A DNA stretch of 64,000 nucleotides from Doris montereyensis (taxonomy: Eukaryota; Mollusca; Gastropoda; Nudibranchia; Dorididae). Positions 26,742 through 64,000 of the stretch are shown here, in pieces. Positions within the stretch are counted from its first letter, which is position 1. Every line of letters starts with the position of its first letter. The DNA lies in the NCBI GenBank assembly GCA_037039925.1, contig JAXRKP010000059.1, positions 135,333-199,332 of the forward strand. Direction: 5' to 3'. The position numbers and the translations under genes are program-made. The notes beneath the pieces were generated by a model, which had not been told where the DNA came from, did no database searches, and saw nothing but the letters and a program-made list of their open reading frames with translations.

Positions 26742-26885
26742 GTGGAATCCATCCCATTCACCAAAGGTGGTGATCTCAGGGTGGTTTTATTTCATTGAAA
26801 ATTGAAATTTACTCTGTGCACCATATGTGGTGATCTCAGGGTGAATTAAGAGGATGCAGCAAGATGAAAATCATGTCAAAGAGAA
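26742..26885 (+). repeat. Dispersed repeat family D, copy 4 (tandem half-copies)
   Basis: GGTGGTGATCTCAGGGTG occurs at about 26764 and again, within CACCATATGTGGTGATCTCA, at about 26820, followed by GAATTAAGAGGATGCAGCAA GATGAAA. The first half-copy stops after the shared motif. Confidence 0.68.
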
Positions 26886-27509
26886 AGGAAAGGAAAGAGA
26901 AAAGAGTGAAAAGAGATTCTAAATAAATTCGAAACTATACCATAAAAGTAAGTCATCTGACATCTACGATGCATTTTATGTTTTAAGCAATACGAAAAAA
27001 AAAAAGCAGTTAAAATATGAGAAGCCTTATTTTTCTCCTTGTACTTGTGCGGTCAAATGGAGTGATATAAAAAAATCAATCTTATCTAAATATATGTACA
27101 TAGCTATTATATCAGCTATAGCAGATCTTCAACATGTGTCATAAAGCTTTAAAACAGTCCTTTTTCCTATTTTAGCAATGATCCAAATTATACCCATCAG
27201 TTAGCATAGAAATAGAAGTGATCTAAAATAAAATTATCAGATGAACTTAAGGTAAAATGAGATCTAACTGTACAACTTTTTATCTAATTTAAAATGGCAA
27301 AATGTCTTGATTCTCTTTTGAAAATATGAAGTAGGGATTATTTCATATTAAAACAAAACATGTAAAAGCACACAATTTTTTATAGCATGACGTTTGGTGA
27401 CTGAGCAATCAATAAAAATGGGATGGAAAAAAATAATATGCAATGATTGATAACATTTTTTGTAAAAACAAGGGCGTAAATAATTCCTGATTTATATTCA
27501 TACTAATTA

Positions 27510-28011
27510 CAGTGCAATCCCCGATAACGACATCTCGAATAACGACAATTCCCGATAGCGACATATGGATCCCTGGTCCCGTTTTTTTGCTTGCTACATA
27601 TCATTAGTAAAAAAACCCTCCGAATAGTGACGTGAAACCTCCCCATAACGACATAAGTCTAGCCGTAAACACTACATTTGACATGAAAATTTGATCAATA
27701 TTGACAAAATTGAGACGTATTCTTAGCAATGAAAACACTTCTTTTTCGGCCAATGACAACGTGTGAGATTATTTTTCCATCTCTGAGGGTACCAAGGCCG
27801 TGACAACCAGCTAGTAAACCCATCTGCTGGCTCTACCAACCCCATCCCCAACACACCGGCCCTTTTCAGGGCCCCACCACATCTTCCCAATTGACTAGCC
27901 TCACTCGTAACGCCCCCTTTCGCCGCCATTTTGAAAAATTCTGAATAACGACATCCCCCGATAACGACATGATTGTTCAGTCGGCGATGTCGTTATCGGG
28001 GGATTGCACTG
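27510..28011. mobile_element. Pogo-like (Tc1/mariner superfamily) MITE with intact ends
   Basis: The left end CAGTGCAATCCCCGATAACG continues ACAT. The right end is its inverted copy with one extra C, giving a terminal inverted repeat of about 25 bp. A TA dinucleotide flanks both ends (27508-27509 and 28012-28013), as expected for a TA-targeting element. The motif ATAACGACA or a one-base variant recurs inside both ends (near 27540, 27555, 27617, 27642, 27943 and 27960). A GC-richer core (about 27760-27945) has a 68-codon minus-strand frame starting ATGGCGGCG without transposase motifs. The 502-bp size and absent transposase make it non-autonomous. Confidence 0.88.
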
Positions 28012-29166
28012 TACTATACAAGCCGAAACAATATGTGTAAGGACAAACATTAATAACAAAATTCAATCAAAATTCCACACCCCATAAAAAAGAACAAAAA
28101 AGGACAATGAAGAAAACAACAACTGAAATGGAAACAGAATCGTTAAGATCTCTGTACATTATTGTTTATAAAAAAGCAGTCATGAATAATGTTCACATCA
28201 ACTTGTCAGAGATGCAAGGAGATCTTCTGGAACCCCTTAAAACATTAATTACGGATGCTGTTTCAATATTGAATTGACTTTTGCAAAGGCATTATAAAAG
28301 AGACCTAAAGTTCATTAACGCTAAATGTTCTGAGCAAGTTGAACTTAAACTTAATCATTAAGAAAAGCAATGATTCTTATCGCAATTCTTAATGAAAAAG
28401 CTTAACTAAGAGAAGTTGGCCCATTTATGTGGAGAATGATAATTTAAAATCTGAAGGAGTTTAACGAGAGTGGCCAAAGGCAAACTGAGAAAACACATTG
28501 CAGATTGATTTTAATTTCACTGTGTTTCCAAAAACTGCAAAGACAAGGATGAAAAATTGAAAAACAGCTTCAAATTCAACACTGCGGACGTACATAAAAT
28601 AACATTTTTCAGCCTCAATGTGAGAAGAAAAAAAACAAAAAAACAAGGATGATTTGAATTCCTCAGTTTTCAAAAGCAATGTAGAAAGCTGAAATGAAGC
28701 AATATAAAGTTTTAAACTAAAATAAAAACAAATAAATCGGATGGAATGTTTCCTCAACAGGCCCAAAAATTGAGAAATAACAAAGAAATAAAAAAACAAT
28801 TCTTTCTAAACAACTTTCGAGGACAGCCTGCTATAAAACAGAACATTGCATTTTTATTCCAAATCATTTTTGAATTCATTTCTCAAGTCATATTTATCAT
28901 GACCACATCTAAACGTCAGTTTATCATGTCTGGAAATTTATGAACTTACATTCTCAGAAACATGACGATGACTTTAAACGTCTTAGACACTCATTTTTCG
29001 TCAATATACATCATCAACTTGTTAAAATATGATCATTCAGATGCATCAAGGGTTTAAATGCTAATATGTAAAGAAAAGAATAGAAACATAGACATGACAC
29101 TTTGAAAACTGATAATAAAATGATTGGGAAACAAAAGAAACACATTGTACGTTGCTGTGAATCCAC
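28012..29166. other. AT-rich DNA downstream of LARP6, probably including its 3' UTR
   Basis: Lies 3' of the LARP6 stop on the minus strand. A minus-strand AATAAA (plus-strand TTTATT) at 28853-28858, about 310 nt past the stop, is a plausible polyadenylation signal; this is inference only. Short open frames on both strands here lack motifs. Confidence 0.45.
28853..28858 (-). terminator. Candidate LARP6 polyadenylation signal
   Basis: AATAAA on the minus strand about 310 nt beyond the LARP6 stop codon. The motif is common by chance in such AT-rich DNA, so transcript data are needed to accept it. Confidence 0.25.
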
Positions 29167-30782
29167 CTAGGAAATAGTGCTACTTCGTGGCTTGCCTCTT
29201 CCAAAGCCTCCATAAAATCCTTTGGTGCCATCAGGGCCTTTAGGCTGGCGCAAAACATTTGTCATATCAAGCATGCGAGGAACAGATCCTGGAACAAAGG
29301 AACCATCCAAATTACGCCGGCCTAAAAGTGGGCTGCCCAGGGGACTACCACCAGCTGATAATTTTCTTGGGCAACTCTGAGGCGTCTTTGCACCCAAGGG
29401 CTTGATGGGGCACTATCACCTCCAGATGAGTCAATACCTCTGCGAACCATTTCAGGACTGCTTCTGGGGCTTACACCAGAACTATTTACCAATGGTGACT
29501 TATTGTTGTAGCCTTTTCTCCTTGAGTGAGGGCTTCCCTTTGGACTTGTTCCGCCACCTCGAGAATGAACATTAGGACTTAGATGGTCACCACTACGATA
29601 CTTGTTGCCAGATGAAATATGTGGCTTTGATGGAATATCACCCTCTGAACCACTGCTGTAACAAGAAGAGTCATGAGTAAGTTCATCAACTCGAGTCTTC
29701 TTCTTACGCCCGCCACGACGCCGGCGCTTCTTATCATCGGCAAGAGCTTCCTCGCCTGAAACATCTTCATCGTTTTCATATTCTAAATTTTTCTTTTTCT
29801 CTTTTCTATCTTTATCATGTGCATCTCCTTTCTCTCTGTCCTCCTTTTTCTTTGAAACCATTAATGGTACAACACGCATACCCTTCCGCCAGTCATCTGA
29901 ATTCAAAATTTCACAAGCTTTTTGGCTTGGTCATATGTTTCAAAGGCAACAACAGCACACATCGTGGAACCGAGTTCAGGATGTTTGCTTGAAAATTTTA
30001 TCAAATCTGTTGGAATGGAGGTACCAGGACGCAAAATTCTGAAATTTGCTATGCAGCCACATTTTGAGAATATATCCGAAATGTTTTCCATGGTTGGATT
30101 CTCAAAGGGCAAATTTAGAGCTATTACAGTGCGAAGGCACAGTTTCATCATGTTCAGGCAAGGGTTCTTTTCTACGTACTTTTGAGCATTCTTCATTCAG
30201 TTCAAGATGTTCTGAGTTTTTCAGGCTATATGCAACAGCACGATAATCTTTAGTAAGAGATTTCATCTTTTTGAAGGAAGTGATAAGTTTGATACTCACG
30301 AATCCAAATCGGTTTCTCCTCACATGTTTGAGCAAAAATGCATCCTTCAGTATGCTTTCATTAGAAAAATAATATTCAACTAATGAAATTATTTTCTTTT
30401 GAAGTTCTTCGTCGGGTGGATCAACAAGAGCTTCTTTATCCAAGGCAAGATTTGGAATACTACTACTATTGTTCCCCGATTGGTCTCCATCGTCTGAAAA
30501 TTCATGGTGACTCCCATACTCTTCCTCACTGGTACAAAAGCTGGAATCAAGAAGACTACCACCTCCTCCAGGTTTTAGATGTTCAACGCGAAGTAAAGGG
30601 GCTGTATGAGCAACTGGAGCTTCCGATCCTGATAGTGTCGGACCTTCGTCGCTGTTGCCCCTTGAAGATGACAGTTCACAGTGATTTGCGTCATCCTCCA
30701 CGACATCGTCGTTAGATTTTAACAGCTGGTCACTCTGCGGTTCTATCACCAGCGGCACAGTCACTCCTATCTTCTCGCTCAT
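29167..30782 (-). CDS. LARP6: La-related protein 6, intronless with three frame breaks
   Basis: LARP6 binds structured RNA through a La module; in vertebrates it binds the 5' stem-loop of type I collagen mRNAs, and its invertebrate targets are not readable from sequence. The start at 30782 (MSEKIGVTVP) gives an acidic, Ser-rich N-terminus (residues 1-120), then the La motif (about 121-205) with EYYFSNESILKDAFLLKHVR and VSIKLITSFKKMKSLT. A second frame (about 30150-29925) carries the RNA-recognition motif: NLPFENPTMENISDIFSKCG, FRILRPG, CAVVAFETYDQA. A third (29906-29370) carries a Lys/Arg-rich nuclear-localisation-like run and a Ser/Pro-rich tail with SAPSSPWVQRR. A fourth (to 29167) ends with the SUZ-C-type motif VLRQPKGPDGTKGFYGGFGR. 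Each change of frame is repaired by one added base: near 30130-30170, in a five-base A run (plus strand T at 29919-29923) and in a four-base A run (29362-29365). The full domain order is about 535 residues with no intron. A processed retrocopy is the alternative. Confidence 0.92.
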
Positions 30783-31080
30783 TCTTTATGTTGATGATAT
30801 CAATCGGTAGCTTCTGTCTGGAGACACAAGATCACCACATCTAGATCTACACAGCGAGACGAAAAGGAAGAAAAACAGAGGATCCACGTCGTGGAGGACA
30901 CACAAATACTCAATCCGTCTTCAAAACGAAGTAAGGTGTCTCAGTGTGTAAACCTAAAAGCGTCGTTTCGAGTGAAGAGCTCCTCATTCGTCATTCATTA
31001 CGTCACGACCGGTGACGACCGACACTGGGAAAAGGGGAAGTCGAACGGGAATTCCCTAATAAATAGGTCAGAATAAAGTG
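30783..31080 (-). promoter_or_regulatory. LARP6 upstream/5' UTR region with CRE-like site
   Basis: Immediately upstream of the LARP6 start and less AT-rich than its surroundings. It holds TTACGTCA at 30998-31005 (TGACGTAA on the minus strand), a good match to the CREB/ATF site, with CGTGACG- and GGTGACG-like repeats beside it. No TATA box is evident. Promoter function is inferred from position. Confidence 0.4.
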
Positions 31081-31904
31081 ACCCAAGAAGAGAGTCGTCT
31101 TTGAAAAAACCCTCTTCTCAAAAGACAGAGATCTAGTTCTATACACATATTGGGGTTTCATAAATAAGATTAATTTTTAATACTTTATTATTGCTTATTT
31201 GAAACAATATGACCATAAGCAAAATGTTTTTCCTGACTTCTTATCTGTCATTGGCTCGACCCAGATCTAGATCTAGAACCAGATATAGACTTCTTTTCTA
31301 GGTCAGTGCTGTTTTGCTTGTCACATGGAGAGGTCAAGGACAAAAAAGCCGTCTGTCAACGCCATTTTTATGGTGTTCGGCTTCCCCACATTTTGTCATC
31401 TCGTACTCCGACTGGCAGGAATGACTCGATCGTTGTCCTTTCTCGTGTTTCCTTTTTTTCCTCTTCTTTTGTCGCTATGCGTTTACTGAACCATACTTCC
31501 AGATCTATTTTAAATTGAACATTTCCTTGTTGAATATTATTTTACCTGAAATATTCATTTGTTTTGTGAGTTTTAAAAACTGAGAGAGCTAGCGTCACCC
31601 TTCTTACGACCTTAGATGCACATGTAATACCTATGTAACTGTTACCAATGTAATCATTGTAACATGTAAAAGGAACATCACCGTTAGCACCATGGCTACT
31701 CTCATTTTCTCTATCCTTACGATAGACGTACCAAACATGACCCCCCCCCACACACACACAGGTTACCATTATCAAAGCTACCTTGTACTTTTAAGAGTGT
31801 TAGCTAAGTCCATCCATTCCATTCATGACATATTCTGACAGGGCATCGCTTCCTGATAATTTCACACGAAATTCCCGACAGTTTATAGCATGAGTCTATT
31901 TATC
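31081..31904. other. Intergenic between divergent genes
   Basis: No conserved coding block seen. It contains AGATCTAGATCTAGA palindromes near 31264 and a short CCCCCCCCACACACACACA run near 31741. Confidence 0.5.
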
Positions 31905-32440
31905 TACATAGAATATGGTGGCTTAGTTTGCAGCCACCTTCCAGCCTCTTGTCTGCTATTGTCATATCCAGCCAGCCTGTTATATCTTGTTTCCATTTGC
32001 GTGTTGGTCTCCCTCTCCCTCTCTTGTTGCTTCTAATATTCGTTTTTCTATTTTTTTCATGTCTCATTGTCTCTTCACGTGCCCAAAATATTTTGAGTTT
32101 CCACTTCGTTAAATATTGTTGAGAAGCCATTGGGATTGCACCTTTCAATGCATCTTGTGATTCTTAATTTTGTCTCAATGCATTGTCCCCTCCAGGTCTT
32201 TTCCATATAAAGACAGTTGATACAGGATTTTGATGAGAGGAAGATCAACTTATGGATAAAATTAAATAAATGAACGAACACGTAATATATTATAGATCTA
32301 TATGCATGTAGGTAATAAAAAAAACCCCCAACAAAAACACAGATTTTATGTCGCGTCTCCTGAATCGAGCTGACATTTTGTAAAAATAAACTCAAAGGCT
32401 TGAAGTTTAATCCTTTATTTGCAGATACATATAACACTAC
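31905..32440 (-). mobile_element. Non-LTR retrotransposon ORF C-terminal fragment
   Basis: Minus-strand pieces read CINCLYMEKTWRGQCIETKL, then RCNPNGFSTIFNEVETQNIL, then after a frameshift REETMRHEKNRKTNIRSNKR, GRGRPTRKWKQDITGWLDMT and ADKRLEGGCKLSHH. The GRGRP-x-KW...I-W...A..R pattern is the usual C-terminus of animal LINE ORFs. It belongs to a different element from 12047-12500. It sits antisense to TCERG1 between the two genes. Confidence 0.72.
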
Positions 32441-32905
32441 CTAATTACATTTGTTCCCATTCTAAATGATATTGATGTTTACTTACACACCTCCATACAT
32501 CATATTCAGAGCAAAATAGAATAAAAAAGGAGGCTTAGAAGTCACGCCTTTCTTTTTATCTTTGGTTCTGCGTAGAAATTAGAACTCTTTGTATTGAAAA
32601 AAGCATGTCAAGGGGACTTACGGATAAGTTAGTGGTTGAATGAAACAAACCGACAAAGAGCCTTCAAAAAATTAAATACTGTATGCATAAAAACAATTTA
32701 CACATAGTTATCATGTTAAGGACAAAATGTACAAGATGAGGCAATAAAAATAACATGGATAATAAAATACCGTATAATCCCTGAAGTAACATTATCTTTT
32801 TTTGGTATAAGCGGGGACTCATAAATAGCAATGAATATTCACCACCTTGCACATGAAAACTCAGAACGAGGCTTTCAATAACGCCGTTTTTCATGCTTTA
32901 GCAAG
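32441..32905 (+). promoter_or_regulatory. TCERG1 upstream region
   Basis: The 465 bp before the start codon hold no repeats I recognise. The start context AAGATGGCCGAC resembles the YY1-type AAnATGG motif often placed at translation starts. A CTTTAG just before it (about 32897-32902) could be a 3' splice site for an upstream non-coding exon. Both readings are inference. Confidence 0.3.
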
Positions 32906-63849
<30,944 letters not shown>

Positions 63850-64000
63850 GTGAGTCTTATCCTTCAGCCATACTTTCAAGAGCCGATCTATCGATTGCTC
63901 TCTTGTTATTTCATGCCAATATTGTGTATAAGCGAGTGATGCTTCCAAATTCATTATGTTTTTTGTTGAATACTCTGGTAAACTGAAAGTAAATTCTTTC

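Noticed and set aside
27723..27929. 68-codon minus-strand gene starting ATGGCGGCG
   Set aside because: It lies entirely inside a MITE and has no domain; kept only as a question about the MITE core.

Overview
The window is nuclear DNA of an animal, probably a mollusc and perhaps a marine gastropod. The animal call rests on two recognisable genes: LARP6, and TCERG1, which is split by GT-AG introns into at least 19 coding exons. The mollusc call is weaker. It rests on the style of the repeats: tRNA-derived SINEs, long simple arrays, and many AGATCTAG-type palindromes. No rRNA gene, CRISPR array or bacterial-type operon is present.

Layout. Positions 1-14600 are almost entirely repeats: pyrimidine (TC) arrays, a 1.2-kb TAG array, a 0.5-kb GAA array, TG, TA and AAT arrays, several minisatellites, four SINE-like families, and fragments of non-LTR retrotransposons (an endonuclease piece at 3640-3985, reverse-transcriptase C-termini at 9064-9330 and 12047-12500). 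Positions 14600-29160 are AT-rich intergenic DNA without a recognisable gene; they hold an 18-codon-period minisatellite (18780-19421), SINEs and a complete pogo-like MITE with TA target site (27510-28011). LARP6 lies on the minus strand (29167-30782). TCERG1 lies on the plus strand from 32906 and runs out of the right edge; its last visible exon ends at 63849. The two genes are divergent with about 2.1 kb between their start codons.

Genes. LARP6 is a La-module RNA-binding protein; here its coding region has no introns and needs three one-base corrections to read through. TCERG1 is a nuclear protein linking transcription elongation to splicing; the window encodes its proline/glycine-rich N-terminus, three WW domains and FF domains 1 to about 5. 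Its exons also need one-base corrections, nearly all in short homopolymers, and exon-to-exon phase bookkeeping closes once these are made. The same kind of error in two unrelated genes points to uncorrected long-read assembly rather than gene death, although a LARP6 retrocopy is not excluded.

Most interesting leads: a possible alternative 3'-terminal exon in TCERG1 intron 6; an 18-nt in-frame microexon; a scrambled and partly duplicated FF4 exon; a DNA transposon with reiterated TGTGCGA motifs in TCERG1 intron 1; a decayed piggyBac-like transposase in intron 4; a fold-back SINE pair in intron 13; a minisatellite made from the 3' end of a retrotransposon ORF; and a 104-bp satellite whose every unit contains a long hairpin.
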